The notes under the pieces were generated by a model. It searched no databases and was not told where the DNA came from. It saw only the letters and a program-made list of their open reading frames with translations. Positions 19,061 through 29,556 of a DNA stretch of 53,067 nucleotides are shown here, piece after piece (positions within the stretch are counted from its first letter, which is position 1; each line of letters begins with the position of its first letter). The position numbers were made by a program, and so were the translations under genes. This DNA comes from Coriobacteriales bacterium (lineage in GTDB: Bacteria > Actinomycetota > Coriobacteriia > Coriobacteriales > UBA8131), in assembly GCA_031264075.1 (NCBI GenBank), contig JAISEO010000088.1:1-53067 (forward strand). Direction: 5' to 3'.

Positions 19061-20101
19061 CTAATACGATGCCAGATCCTTGTCCGAAATCCTGCCCCTG
19101 AACGACCGATATATGATGACGTGATAGATAAGCACGAGGGGCACGCCGATACAGGCGATAATCGTCATGCACATCAGGGAGAACTCAGACGATGACCCAT
19201 TCATGATGGTGATCGATTCTCCCACGCCCTCCGCGCCGGCTTTTGTGGCAACGACCAGCGAGGGAAAGAGCGAGGCGGCCCAGAGTGCCACGAGAAAGAA
19301 CACGGAGGCAGCCTGGCTGACAAACGCCAGGAGGTCACTCTTTTTGCGCAGGGCAAGAGACATCAGCAGTCCGGCGACGAAGAGCACCGCAAAGACGATG
19401 CGCAGCACTGCGGTGGAGTCTGCGAGTTCTGGTTGCACAACGGCAAACAGCACGATGCTGGCCACGACAAACACGACGAGCGCGACGAGCTGCAGCGGCA
19501 TGGCCAGGGCTGTGGCGCGCGACTGGAGGGCTGAGTGCTCGGGTGCTTTGAGCGCAACCCACCGGGCGCCGAGCGTGAGAAACAGCAGGAGTCCGAGCAC
19601 CCCGCAGAGCAGGGTAAAGGGTGAAAGGAGGCCGAGCAGGGGGATACCGGCATAATCGCCGTTGGCATGCATCGGGATACCCTGCAAGACATTACCGGCG
19701 GCAACGCCAAACAGCAGCGCCGGCAGGAAGGACCCTACGACAAAGCAGGCATCCCATAGCTTGCGCCACGCACCGTCGTGGGCACGGAACTCCAGAGAGA
19801 CCGCCCGCACTATGAGGCCGAAGAGCACCAGCATTATAGCCAGATAGAACCCGGAGAACGTGGTGGCATAGGCGGGCGGAAAGGCCGCGAAGAGCGCGCC
19901 ACCGGCGGTGAGCAGCCACACCTCGTTGCCGTCCCACACGGGGCCGACGCTCCGGCGAAGGATGGCCTTCTCCTTCTCATTCTTTGCGAGAAACGGATAG
20001 AGTACCCCGACGCCCAGATCAAAGCCGTCGAGCACGAAATACCCACCAATCAACAGCGCGATGAGCCAGAACCAAAGAACCTGAAAAACCGTTGCATCCA
20101 T
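19061..20101 (-). CDS. cydB: Cytochrome bd ubiquinol oxidase subunit II
   Basis: 346 aa; YFVLDGFDLGVGVLYPFL, PVWDGNEVWLLTAGGALFAAFPPAYA. Confidence 0.95.
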   Translation of the reverse strand: MDATVFQVLWFWLIALLIGGYFVLDGFDLGVGVLYPFLAKNEKEKAILRRSVGPVWDGNEVWLLTAGGALFAAFPPAYATTFSGFYLAIMLVLFGLIVRAVSLEFRAHDGAWRKLWDACFVVGSFLPALLFGVAAGNVLQGIPMHANGDYAGIPLLGLLSPFTLLCGVLGLLLFLTLGARWVALKAPEHSALQSRATALAMPLQLVALVVFVVASIVLFAVVQPELADSTAVLRIVFAVLFVAGLLMSLALRKKSDLLAFVSQAASVFFLVALWAASLFPSLVVATKAGAEGVGESITIMNGSSSEFSLMCMTIIACIGVPLVLIYHVIIYRSFRGRISDKDLASY

Positions 20102-20103
20102 GA

Positions 20104-21648
20104 TTACTCACCTTCCTGTATCGGCTTGGAGCCTGTTTGCGAACGCTCTGCGGAAGAACCGGATTCGTCGCGCTCGGCCACGGTAAACACCGAGATTTTC
20201 TCAATGATGCTCTCATCGTCATCATCAGCATCTCCGCCGGATAGAGCGGCAGCTCCCACTCCCGCGGCATCGAGCACCGGGCCCTGCCTGATGAACTTGA
20301 ACACCACCCGTATGAGCGCGATGAAGATAAGCGTGTACACCACGGTAAAGAGCAGCAGGGTGATAAGGATTTCCGGCGCGGATACAGCCTGCGAAACACC
20401 GTTGGCGGTGAGCAGGGTAAGCCCCTCAGGCCCCGTGGTAGAGGGATAGACGACCCAGGGCTGGCGTCCGTATTCTGCGGTGAGCCATCCCGCCTGAATG
20501 GCCAGCATCGGAAAGACGGGCGAGATGATCAAGAGGCGCTGGAGCCACTTTTTGGAGGTGATTGTTCCTCCGCGGAAGCTGAACACGAGTGCGAGGATCA
20601 AAACAATCATGATGACGCCAAACAGGAGCACCATGATGTGATAACTCTGAAACACGAGGTTGGCCGGTGCCTCCTCTACTACCATACCGTCAAACTCTTG
20701 CGTTTGGGCCAACTCGTTGAGCCCCTCAAACTCGGTGTCCCAGGTTCCCGTTGCAAGGAAGCTGCTCCCGCCGGGAATCCCGAGGCCAAAGACTTCCTGT
20801 GTTGCCTCGTCCACCCAGCCGGCAAGGTAGAGCGGCGGCACCTCCGAGTCGTACATGCCCTCCATCAGGGCGAACTTTGTAGGCTGTTCCTCAGACACGA
20901 CGACTGCCGAGGCGTGTGCCGACACCAATAGGAGGCACATCGCAACGATGCCGACGACAGACCCGGTGCGCATCGTTCGGAGGGCAAACTCGGGGTGGCG
21001 CTTCTTATACATATACCAGGCCGAGATTGCCATGGCGATAAACGCGCCAACGGCCAGCACCGAGAACACGGTGTGGAAATACCGCGAGGCCAGCGAGGGA
21101 TTAAAGGCCGCCGCAAAGAAGTCGGTGATAACTGCCCGGGAGCCGTCCGCACTCAGCTCGCCGCCTGCGGGGGTCTGCATCCAGGAGTTGGCGATGAGGA
21201 TCCACAGCGCGGACAGGCAGGACCCAAACCAGACCAGCCAGGCAGAGACCATATAGAACCGGGGGGAGACCCTGTTGCGGCCAAAGATGAGGATTCCGAG
21301 GAATACCGATTCAAGGAAGAAGGCAAACAGGGCCTCGGCCGCGAGAGGGGCTCCAAAGATGTCTCCCACAAAACGCGCATAATCGGCCCAGTTGGTGCCA
21401 AAACTGAACTCCATGGTAATGCCCGTTGCAACGCCAACGATAAAACACGCCGCGAATATCTTGACCCAGAGGCCGGTAGCACCGGCATCCTTTGGGTCTC
21501 GGGTGCGATAATAGCGCGTCTCGTTAAGAGCCATCATCAAGCCAATGCCAATGGAGAGTGGAACAAATACAAAGTGAAAGATTACCGTAGCGGCAAACTG
21601 AAAGCGTGCCAGAAAGATCGGGTCTGTGAGCAATTCCATAACGATCAC
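20104..21648 (-). CDS. cydA: Cytochrome bd ubiquinol oxidase subunit I
   Basis: 514 aa; ARFQFAATVIFHFVFVPLSIGIGLMMAL, GWLTAEYGRQPWVVY. Confidence 0.95.
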   Translation of the reverse strand: MIVMELLTDPIFLARFQFAATVIFHFVFVPLSIGIGLMMALNETRYYRTRDPKDAGATGLWVKIFAACFIVGVATGITMEFSFGTNWADYARFVGDIFGAPLAAEALFAFFLESVFLGILIFGRNRVSPRFYMVSAWLVWFGSCLSALWILIANSWMQTPAGGELSADGSRAVITDFFAAAFNPSLASRYFHTVFSVLAVGAFIAMAISAWYMYKKRHPEFALRTMRTGSVVGIVAMCLLLVSAHASAVVVSEEQPTKFALMEGMYDSEVPPLYLAGWVDEATQEVFGLGIPGGSSFLATGTWDTEFEGLNELAQTQEFDGMVVEEAPANLVFQSYHIMVLLFGVIMIVLILALVFSFRGGTITSKKWLQRLLIISPVFPMLAIQAGWLTAEYGRQPWVVYPSTTGPEGLTLLTANGVSQAVSAPEILITLLLFTVVYTLIFIALIRVVFKFIRQGPVLDAAGVGAAALSGGDADDDDESIIEKISVFTVAERDESGSSAERSQTGSKPIQEGE

Positions 21649-21909
21649 CCCTCCTTATGGTGTGAACGACTGCGGTGGCGGTAAGGCCAACATCCCTTGC
21701 TAAGCATTATACTCTCCTTTTCTCCCCGCGGGTAGCCCTGCTATGATGTTATATGATACTTTAACAGTAGCATATAAAGCAAGACCCAATTTTGAAAATC
21801 TTTGAGAAGGGTATTGAAATGCCGCTGAGAGGTGTAGCTGCCCAAAGCGGAGTAGTACAATACTGAGAACGAACAGGCCAGTACAGAGAAAGGCGCAGGA
21901 GCGAGGCAT

Positions 21910-22512
21910 ATGTCATTTCTGTCTAAAAACGATGAGCTGTCTGGGTACCGGCCCGACACCTGGGTCTTCTGGCGCAACCTCGCCGTGTACTTCTGTGCCT
22001 TCAGTGTGATAGGGCATTGGCTGGAGATTGTGTATTGCAGTTTTATGAGCCTCTTTGGCATTGTCGACGCGGATTCCCTGGTGTGGGACGATCCGATGTA
22101 TCCCTTCCTGGTGTACGGGGTGGGCACGGCGATAGCGTCGCTGCTTCTGGTACCACTCAAACAGGCACTCATCAACAGGCGAAAGACCCTGCTAGGTGCC
22201 GCTCTGCTGTTCTTCCTCATGACGATTGTGCTCTGCATGCTCATGGAGCTTGCCATGGGCCTCCTGCTTAACCAACCTGACAGCATGGGTGAGTATCCCC
22301 TGTGGGATAACTCAGACCTGCCCCTCAACATCTTCAGTCAGGCCTGGCTGGTCAACGATATCTTTCTCAGCATCCTGGCCATGCTCTATGTCTGGATAAT
22401 CTATCCCGTCTGCGAAAAGTATCTGAAAAAGCTGCCCACCGCCCTGATGAACGTGCTCTCGATACTGATGGTTGTCTGCTTTGTTGTTCTGTGTACGCTG
22501 AAGTTCTCCTAA
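21910..22512 (+). CDS. Membrane protein, putative ABC-transporter type IV (PF06541-like)
   Basis: Multi-TM; VFWRNLAVYFCAFSVIGHWLEIVYC, MYPFLVYGVGTA. Confidence 0.65.
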   Translation: MSFLSKNDELSGYRPDTWVFWRNLAVYFCAFSVIGHWLEIVYCSFMSLFGIVDADSLVWDDPMYPFLVYGVGTAIASLLLVPLKQALINRRKTLLGAALLFFLMTIVLCMLMELAMGLLLNQPDSMGEYPLWDNSDLPLNIFSQAWLVNDIFLSILAMLYVWIIYPVCEKYLKKLPTALMNVLSILMVVCFVVLCTLKFS

Positions 22513-22601
22513 GTAGGGCCGCCTGATGGGTTAGAATAGCTGTGGCAACCAGGAACCCGCCACTACCCGTTTTGAGAAAAACGCAGGAATAAGGAAGAAG
22601 C

Positions 22602-23873
22602 ATGAGCAACAACAAACCAGAAGGCGAAGATACGCTCCCAGCCAAGCCAGCTCCCCCGGCGGAGCAAGCCCCTTCTGTTGCCACCGCTCTCTCAGCGGAA
22701 AATGCGCCCACACCCGGATCTGACGAAACTCAGGTGCATAAGAAAACTCCGCTCATACTCAAGATACTCGCGATTCTGCTGATTCTCGCCACGATTCTGG
22801 CCGTGCCCGTCCTCGTACTCCTTATCATCACCATGGTAATGGAACATGAGCAGGTCACGAGTGATCTGGGAATAGCCACCTTCGTCATTGCGGTTGTCCT
22901 CATCCTTATCCTCCTTGTCAGCGCGGTGCTGGGCTGTGTGCTCGGTGTCAATCTCCTGCGGAACAGACGACGCAACGCACAGCGGATAGCGGAGCTCCTG
23001 ATTGTTGCGACGATTCTGGCCATCGTGTGCGAGTTTATGCTCGACGGTGCCAGCCCCGCGATACTCTCCTACCTGGTTCGCCTTGCCATCCTCATCGCCA
23101 TTGCCGTGTACATCGACCCGGTGCTCTTGCAGGAGCGTAAGGTCCAGCGCAAACTCAGGGATATGGAGACGCGCGAAGAAGCGGAGGACGGAACCCTTGG
23201 ACGGGATTCCAGCGGCAAGGGCTATATCAAGCTCGACTTCTTCAACATCTTCTGGATATTCGTCATCTGCAGTATTATCGGCGTCGTTCTCGAGACCATC
23301 TACTACGCCGTGGTCGTGGGCGGGTATGAGGACCGAGCGGGGCTCCTCTATGGACCCTTCTCGCCTATCTACGGTTTTGGTGCCGTGCTGATGACCATTG
23401 CGCTCAACCGTCTCTACAAAAAGCCTCTCATCGTGATCTTTTTTCTCAGCGCGCTCATCGGCGGCGGCTTTGAATATGTCGTGAGCTGGTTTCTGCAATT
23501 TGCCTTCGGTATCACCGCCTGGGACTACACCGGCACCTTTCTTTCCATAGACGGTCGCACCAATGGCATCTATATGTTCTTCTGGGGCGTGCTCGGCTGC
23601 ATATGGATCAAATTCATGCTGCCTTACATCCTCAAGTTCGTCAATCTCATTCCCTGGAACTGGCGCTACTCGCTTACGACGGTCTGCGCTGTTTTGATGA
23701 TTGCCAATGGCGTTCTCACGCTGGGAGCCTACGATAGCTGGTACAAGCGCAAAGCGGGAGAACCGGCCAGCAATGCCCTGGAGGAGTTCTGCGACGCCCA
23801 CTATGACGACACGTTCATGCAGGACCGCTTCCAGACCATGACGATAGATCCCAGTAAGGTCACCCGTACCTGA
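22602..23873 (+). CDS. Membrane protein, putative ABC-transporter type IV (PF06541-like)
   Basis: ICSIIGVVLETIYYAVVVGGYEDRAGLLYGPFSPIYGFGAVLM..WGVLGCIWIKFMLPYI. Confidence 0.8.
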   Translation: MSNNKPEGEDTLPAKPAPPAEQAPSVATALSAENAPTPGSDETQVHKKTPLILKILAILLILATILAVPVLVLLIITMVMEHEQVTSDLGIATFVIAVVLILILLVSAVLGCVLGVNLLRNRRRNAQRIAELLIVATILAIVCEFMLDGASPAILSYLVRLAILIAIAVYIDPVLLQERKVQRKLRDMETREEAEDGTLGRDSSGKGYIKLDFFNIFWIFVICSIIGVVLETIYYAVVVGGYEDRAGLLYGPFSPIYGFGAVLMTIALNRLYKKPLIVIFFLSALIGGGFEYVVSWFLQFAFGITAWDYTGTFLSIDGRTNGIYMFFWGVLGCIWIKFMLPYILKFVNLIPWNWRYSLTTVCAVLMIANGVLTLGAYDSWYKRKAGEPASNALEEFCDAHYDDTFMQDRFQTMTIDPSKVTRT

Positions 23874-23992
23874 GAGAGAACAGGGGTAACACACAAGCTG
23901 AGATGACGCTGGCAAACCGGCCGGTGTGTGCGCGGCAGGGTGCGGCCACCATCCGGGGGAATATGATGTGTCGCGCCGTTTGGTTGTGGCGT

Positions 23993-25135
23993 CTAGCCTT
24001 CTTTCTCGAATATGCCCACGGCGCGCTCCAGCTCGTCGATGATGGCTATCTCCTGAGGACACACGGCCTCGCAGCTTCCGCATTGTATGCAGTCCGAGGC
24101 GCGTCCACGGTTGTGGCCCTTGGTCTGCCAGAAGTAGCCAAAGGCGGCCCCACCCTTGTTGCCATACAGCGTCAGGTCGTTCATGGTCTCGAAAATGCCG
24201 GGGATGGCGACGTGTTCCGAGCACTCATCAAGGCAGTAGCCGCAGGAGGTGCAGGGCACGGTGGGTACCTTCTCTATCTCGATAACGGTGCGGTGTATCG
24301 CAGTGCGTTCCTCGCTGGTGAGAGGCTTGAAGTCCGTAAAGGTGGCGATGTTGTCACGCATCTGTTCGAGGTTGCTCATGCCGGAGAGCACCGTGATGAT
24401 GCCATCGAGAGAACCGGCGTAACGGAGTGCCCAGGATGCGATGGAGGGTGCGGGGTTTACGGCGGTGAGCTCGGCTGCGGCCGCCGGAGGCAGGCTCACG
24501 AGGTTGCCACCCTTGACAGGCTCCATGAGGATAATGGGTTTGTTGTGCCTCTGCGCCGTCTCATAGCACAGCCGCGACTGCACGCTCGGGCTCTCCCAAT
24601 CGGCATAATTGATCTGGAGCTGTACAAACTCCATCTCCGGATGCTCGGTAAGCACCTCGTCCAGTACCGTGGCGGTGTCATGCAGCGAGAACCCCAGGTG
24701 CCTGATGAGCCCCTCCGCCTTACGCTCGGCCAGAAAGCTCCAGGTATCAAACTCGTCAAACACGGCCCGGCGTGCGGCACCGATGTTATGGAGGAGGTAG
24801 TAGTCGAAATATCCCGCACCCGTGCGCTCCAGCGACTCATAGAACAGGGCCTCTGCGCCCTCACGGGTGTTTGAACGCCAGGCGGGGAGCTTGGTGGCCA
24901 GCTGGTAGCTCGCGCGCGGATACCGGTCTACCAGTGCTTCTTTGATAGAGACCTCAGAATCCTCATAGCCGTAGGCCGTGTCAAAGTAGGTAAAACCCGC
25001 GTCCATGAAGAGGTCTACCATCTCCTTGAGTACCGCCTTATCTACCGGACTGCCCATACCATCGACGCGCGGCAGACGCATGAGTCCAAATCCCAGTTTG
25101 GGGATGTCCTTGCCCAGATAATCGCTGTAGTCCAT
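23993..25135 (-). CDS. Aldo/keto reductase with C-terminal 4Fe-4S domain
   Basis: PKLGFGLMRLPRV, AKR barrel motifs, C-term CTSCGYCLDEC..CIQCGSCEAVCPQ; ATG after RBS GAGAAAGG (track ORF begins at 25198). Confidence 0.9.
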   Translation of the reverse strand: MDYSDYLGKDIPKLGFGLMRLPRVDGMGSPVDKAVLKEMVDLFMDAGFTYFDTAYGYEDSEVSIKEALVDRYPRASYQLATKLPAWRSNTREGAEALFYESLERTGAGYFDYYLLHNIGAARRAVFDEFDTWSFLAERKAEGLIRHLGFSLHDTATVLDEVLTEHPEMEFVQLQINYADWESPSVQSRLCYETAQRHNKPIILMEPVKGGNLVSLPPAAAAELTAVNPAPSIASWALRYAGSLDGIITVLSGMSNLEQMRDNIATFTDFKPLTSEERTAIHRTVIEIEKVPTVPCTSCGYCLDECSEHVAIPGIFETMNDLTLYGNKGGAAFGYFWQTKGHNRGRASDCIQCGSCEAVCPQEIAIIDELERAVGIFEKEG

Positions 25136-25590
25136 GCCACTTACCCTTTCTCCCAGATGCGCCCGGCAGCTCCAGTGCTCCCAGTCCTGCGAACCCAACT
25201 CGCTTCGCCATCCCGATTCCAGCAGCCTTGACTCCGCCGATCCTGTTCCGCCAGCGTCCTGCCAAAGCCCTGGAGAAAAGTATAGCGCTTTTGGCAGGGC
25301 TTTTGTGTCAGCCCCAATATACTACCGCCTGCGGAAAAGTTGAGCAGGGAGCATACCGGTTACGCTGCCTGCGCTGCCTGCCAGCAGGGCCGTGCTTGCG
25401 TAACGATGCTTTCGGGGAATATGCTGAACGCGAAGGTTTTGCTTGTCTGTAGGCCCTGCAAGACCTGGCTGCCTCTGCGCGGCATTGGAGTAAGGGGGAC
25501 GGCCAGATACCCGGATTGGGTGGCCGTTCTATTGAGAAGTCGCGTACCCCGAGCAGAGAAGGCGGGTTCGCGCGAAAGGTGGTGTTTCCC

Positions 25591-27132
25591 ATGTCAAATC
25601 AGGAAAGAGTAGTGCGGGACGAATCAGTACAGGAGGAATGGAGCCTCGACAGGCGAGGCTTTATCAAGATTGGTGCAGCATGTGGTGCGGCAGCGGCTCT
25701 CAGCACGGGAGCGCTTGCCTTTCTGGCCGGGTGCGACTCCAAGACCGAAGGCTCAGGGAGTGATGGCAGCGGTACTTCCGAGGAGGCAGCCAGCTACGAC
25801 ATCGTCATCGTCGGTGCGGGTGGGGCCGGCCTGGCGGCAGCGCTTGCGGCCAGCCAGGAAGGCGTCGAAAAGGTGCTGATTCTTGAGAAGGGCATCTCCA
25901 GCGGCGGCAACACGAACTTCTCCTCCTCGGGCATGAACGCCTCAGAGACCAGGTTCCAGAAACGGGATGGTATCGATGACACCAACACCCTGTTTGCGGA
26001 GGACACCTTCAAAGGTGGACATGAACTCGGAGAGCATGCCCTGATAGACTACATGTGCGACAGTTCGGCGGCTGCCATTGACTGGCTTGACAGCGTGGCC
26101 ATCACGCTCGATAACATTACGCAGATGGGCGGCGCCAGTGTCAAACGCTGCCATCGTCCCACCGACGGCAGCGCCATTGGCAAGACGCTTATCCCCGGCC
26201 TCAGGGCTGCGGTCGAGCAGAGCGGCCTGGAAATCCTCACGGAGACCCCTGCGACCGAGCTGGTTAAAAACGACAGCGGCGCGGTAACGGGCGTCAAGGC
26301 AAAGGCGAAGGACGGCACGGAAAAGGTCTACCAGGCCGGAGCCGTTATCATTACCGCCGGGGGCTTTGGCTCCAACAAGGAGATGCTTCGCGAGTATCGG
26401 CCGGAGGTAGCGGACTTTGTTACCACCAACATCCCGTATACCACCGGGGACGGCATGATGATGGCGCAGAAGGCGGGTGCCGAGCTTATCCTGATGGATC
26501 AGATACAGACCCACCCCACCGTCGAGCAGGAGACCGGTGCGCTTATCGCGGAGGGAATCAGGGGAGGCGGAGCCATCCTCATCAATTCCGAGGGCAGGCG
26601 CTTCTTTGATGAGATGGGGACGCGTGACGCCGTCTCGGAAGCCGAGCTTGAGCAGCCGGGCAAGTACGCCTTTGTGGTCTACGACCAGCAGGTGTATGAC
26701 AAGAACCTCGACGCGGTGAGCTATAGCGAACGTGGCCTGAGCGTTCAGGCTCCCACGCTGGCAGAGTTGGCTGACAAGATAGGCGTTGACGCCGCCGCCC
26801 TGCAAGACGCGGTAGCAACGTATAACGCGGTCACCACCGAAGGCGCAGCCGATCCCTTTGGGCGCACCAAGGGCCTCATCGCTTTTGGCAACGGCCCCTT
26901 CTATGCCTGCAAGATAGCCCCTGGCATTCACTACTGCATGGGCGGGATACGCGTTGATGAGCTCAGCCGCGCGCTGGACGCAAACGGAAAGCCCATCGAC
27001 GGACTCTACGCCGCCGGAGAGACCACCGGTGGACTGCATGGCGGCAATCGCCTGGGTGGCAATGGTGTCTGCGACACCATGGTCTTTGGCCCCAATGCCG
27101 CGAAACAGGCAGCAGCGTATATCGCAGGATAG
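25591..27132 (+). CDS. FAD-dependent oxidoreductase, flavocytochrome c/fumarate reductase-like, with Tat-like signal
   Basis: RRGFIKIGAACG..LAGCD signal; DIVIVGAGGAGLAAALAA; GGLHGGNRLGGNGVCDTMVFG C-term. Confidence 0.9.
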   Translation: MSNQERVVRDESVQEEWSLDRRGFIKIGAACGAAAALSTGALAFLAGCDSKTEGSGSDGSGTSEEAASYDIVIVGAGGAGLAAALAASQEGVEKVLILEKGISSGGNTNFSSSGMNASETRFQKRDGIDDTNTLFAEDTFKGGHELGEHALIDYMCDSSAAAIDWLDSVAITLDNITQMGGASVKRCHRPTDGSAIGKTLIPGLRAAVEQSGLEILTETPATELVKNDSGAVTGVKAKAKDGTEKVYQAGAVIITAGGFGSNKEMLREYRPEVADFVTTNIPYTTGDGMMMAQKAGAELILMDQIQTHPTVEQETGALIAEGIRGGGAILINSEGRRFFDEMGTRDAVSEAELEQPGKYAFVVYDQQVYDKNLDAVSYSERGLSVQAPTLAELADKIGVDAAALQDAVATYNAVTTEGAADPFGRTKGLIAFGNGPFYACKIAPGIHYCMGGIRVDELSRALDANGKPIDGLYAAGETTGGLHGGNRLGGNGVCDTMVFGPNAAKQAAAYIAG

Positions 27133-27156
27133 AAGCGCGAGAACCGTATACTACAA

Positions 27157-27187
27157 AGAGGGACGGCAAGCTGCCGTCCCTCTTTTT
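27157..27187 (+). terminator. Rho-independent terminator
   Basis: AGAGGGACGGCA-AGC-TGCCGTCCCTCT followed by TTTT. Confidence 0.85.
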
Positions 27188-27300
27188 GGTGGTGGTACGC
27201 TGAGCTCTGTCGGGTGCAGGTTCTCGCAAGGCCTCCTGACACAATCCCAGGCATCAGGAGAGCATTCCCGGGCATCAGCTGAGACTCAGGGGCAGGGGCA

Positions 27301-29556
27301 TCAGGCCTTCCAGTTGGCATCCAGGCTCGCGTAGCCCGGCTGGTTGGAGGAGAAGCAGTTGCTGGGATAGCTGGGAGTAGGACAACCATTGATGATACTC
27401 TGTGCCGTGGTGGGGCCGGCAAGTGTCACGGATGATGAGTTAAAGGCATTGGCAAAACTTTCTGAAGTATCTGAGAAAACAAGACTGGGCCACAGAAAGC
27501 TTGCAGGCAGATAGGTGAGGGCACCATCATTGTTGAAAGACCCAAAGAACTTATCGCCCGCAGTGGTGATATGCGAGGTATCGAAGGATCCCGCTGGCAG
27601 TGAGGCGAGCCTGCCCGACGAGTTAAAAACGTTAAAGCAGTAGCTGCCCACCTTGGTGAGCTGTGAGGTGATAAAGGAGCCCGCAGGCAGTGAGGTGAGG
27701 CTGCCTTCATAGTTGAAACCGAAGAAAAAGAAGTCGCCCGCAGTGGTGATGTGCGAGGTGTCAAAGGAGCCCTCCGGCAGTGAGGTGAGGGCACCATTGG
27801 AGTTGAAATAGTAGAAGAAGTCGTTTGGGGCAGTGGTGAGAGAGGAGAGGTTAAAGGAACCAGCGGGCAGCGAAGTAAGCTTGCCGATGTAGTTGAAGGT
27901 TCGGAAGAAGTCCTCCCCTGCCGTGGTAAGAGCAGAAGTATCAAAGGAGCCTTCTGGCAGCGAGGTGATCTTGGCCGTGGAGACGAAGCTCGAAAAGAAA
28001 CGCTCTCCTGCGGTCGTGATGCGTGAGGTGTTGAAGGATCCCGCGGGCAGCGAGGTGAGGGCGGAGTATTCTGCGAATTGCGAGAAGAACCTGTCGCCTG
28101 CCGTCGTGATCTGAGAAGTATCAAAGGATCCCGCGGGCAGCGAGGCGATGGCACCCCCGTAATTGAAGTAGGCGAAGAAGTAGTCCGGTGCGGTGGTGGC
28201 ATCTGAGAGGAAGTAGTGCATCGGTGGCATAGAGGAGATGATCACGCTGCTTGCCGTTGTGCCGGTGGCGCGGACGAAGGGAAGGTAATTGGCTGGGTCA
28301 AAGGTCCAGAGCGCATACTCCGAAGGGGGGCCGGTCGGTGACAGCCGGATGGTATAGCTGCCCGGTGTTGCATAGGTATACACGGTGATGCCAGGCTCTT
28401 TGGTCTCTGTTGGTGTGCCGTCACCCCAGCTGACGAGGCAGTCGTTGGAGAAGAATTTGTTCAGTTCCACCGTCTGGGAAGCCTCTGTGGTGGTCACCTG
28501 CAGTTTGATTGCCAGATCGGTGATAGTGCCGGTGAGCACCGGCGTGCTCAGCGTGTAGTTACTGGCCAGGGCAGCTCCCAGAGGGGCCGTCAAGGTGGGT
28601 GCACCGGTATAGCTCAGCGCATAGCTGCCAGCGTCAGGAGAGGGAAAGGGGCTCACGGCCGTGATACCGCTGGTAGACAGCGTAAAGCCTTCCCCTGCCA
28701 CCAGGCCGGAGAACGAGCTGGGATCGGTCACCGTGATAGCGGCAAGCGAGGCTGCCGTGGTGCCGTCATAGATCCTGGCAAGCGTGAGCGAACCGGTAAA
28801 GCTCAGCGGCCGGGGCGTTACCATGACGCTCAGCGGGGCACCCGTTGTGTCCACGACCCTGGGGGCCAGCTGATATTTGAAGGCATCGGCGCCGCCGAGG
28901 CTGCCCGTAACCTCCACCGCGTGGCTGCCTGCGTCCTTGCCGTCCAACACAAAGCTCGGGCTGTTGAGCACGAGGTCATCGCCTGCCGCTCTGCCTTTGA
29001 GCGAAGGGGTGCCGGTAGGGGAGATATCCGTGGTACCGTCGTAGGGTCGCGAAGCAGCGGTGATGCCCGAGACGGAGACAGTGGTGCGCTTGTCTATGGT
29101 GGTAATCTCAAGCGTGAGGTGGTAGGTACCTGCCGGTGTCAGGGCACTCACCGAGACGACCAGGTCCAGGGGATAGCTGCCCGATGCTACGATGTCCGAG
29201 GCCGTCTTGACATCAAACACCGTGGTAGTTACGACGGAGAGGGGCTTTGACTGGAGCGTGAGGACCATGCCCCTGGGAGGAGACTCTTTGAGGGATGCCC
29301 CGAGGCTTATGTAGCGGTTTGGTGTCTGGGCGGCGGTGTCGTGATTGAGGACGGTAGTGGCCGAGCCCGAAACAGCGCGGTTTACGGTGAGGGTGATGGC
29401 AGCCTGCGCGGGCAGGGCCACCAGGAAGGAACACGTGAGCAGGGCAAGGGTGAGCAGGAAGGCTCGGCCTCCCTCCCGATACAGCAAGGAGCGCGAAGCT
29501 GAAGCCTGCGGCAGAGGCCGCGAGCTCGAAGCGTGTAAACCTGCCGCACGGCGCAT
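27301..29556 (-). CDS. Secreted surface protein with YDG-type repeats, PKD-like domain and 30-aa BspA-like tandem repeats
   Basis: ATG 29556 preceded by GGAGG; signal FLLTLALLTCSFLVALPAQAA; PKD-like VSWGDGTPTETK..TYATPGSYTIRLS; seven copies of LTSLPAGSFDTS-ITTAGD-FF--FN. The ORF is open to 30096 without a stop. Confidence 0.75.
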   Translation of the reverse strand: MRRAAGLHASSSRPLPQASASRSLLYREGGRAFLLTLALLTCSFLVALPAQAAITLTVNRAVSGSATTVLNHDTAAQTPNRYISLGASLKESPPRGMVLTLQSKPLSVVTTTVFDVKTASDIVASGSYPLDLVVSVSALTPAGTYHLTLEITTIDKRTTVSVSGITAASRPYDGTTDISPTGTPSLKGRAAGDDLVLNSPSFVLDGKDAGSHAVEVTGSLGGADAFKYQLAPRVVDTTGAPLSVMVTPRPLSFTGSLTLARIYDGTTAASLAAITVTDPSSFSGLVAGEGFTLSTSGITAVSPFPSPDAGSYALSYTGAPTLTAPLGAALASNYTLSTPVLTGTITDLAIKLQVTTTEASQTVELNKFFSNDCLVSWGDGTPTETKEPGITVYTYATPGSYTIRLSPTGPPSEYALWTFDPANYLPFVRATGTTASSVIISSMPPMHYFLSDATTAPDYFFAYFNYGGAIASLPAGSFDTSQITTAGDRFFSQFAEYSALTSLPAGSFNTSRITTAGERFFSSFVSTAKITSLPEGSFDTSALTTAGEDFFRTFNYIGKLTSLPAGSFNLSSLTTAPNDFFYYFNSNGALTSLPEGSFDTSHITTAGDFFFFGFNYEGSLTSLPAGSFITSQLTKVGSYCFNVFNSSGRLASLPAGSFDTSHITTAGDKFFGSFNNDGALTYLPASFLWPSLVFSDTSESFANAFNSSSVTLAGPTTAQSIINGCPTPSYPSNCFSSNQPGYASLDANWKA
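27540..28170 (-). repeat. Approximately seven 90-bp tandem coding repeats (30 aa each); limits approximate
   Basis: Repeated [I/L]xSLPxGSFxxSxxTTAGxxFFxxF units in the translation. Confidence 0.8.

Noticed and set aside
22692-24224. 510-aa minus-strand ORF
   Set aside because: Antisense to the PF06541-like gene and overlapping the aldo/keto reductase; low-complexity charged composition typical of a shadow ORF.
25200-25590. Short ORFs (25228..25452, 25308..25592, 25340..25612)
   Set aside because: Overlapping in several frames, no domain, no consistent RBS; likely intergenic/5'UTR.
25942-27039. 365-aa minus-strand ORF opposite the flavoprotein
   Set aside because: Shadow frame of a well-supported FAD oxidoreductase gene.
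27540-28170. CRISPR-like array
   Set aside because: The 90-bp periodic repeats are in-frame coding repeats of a surface protein with no spacer/repeat alternation.
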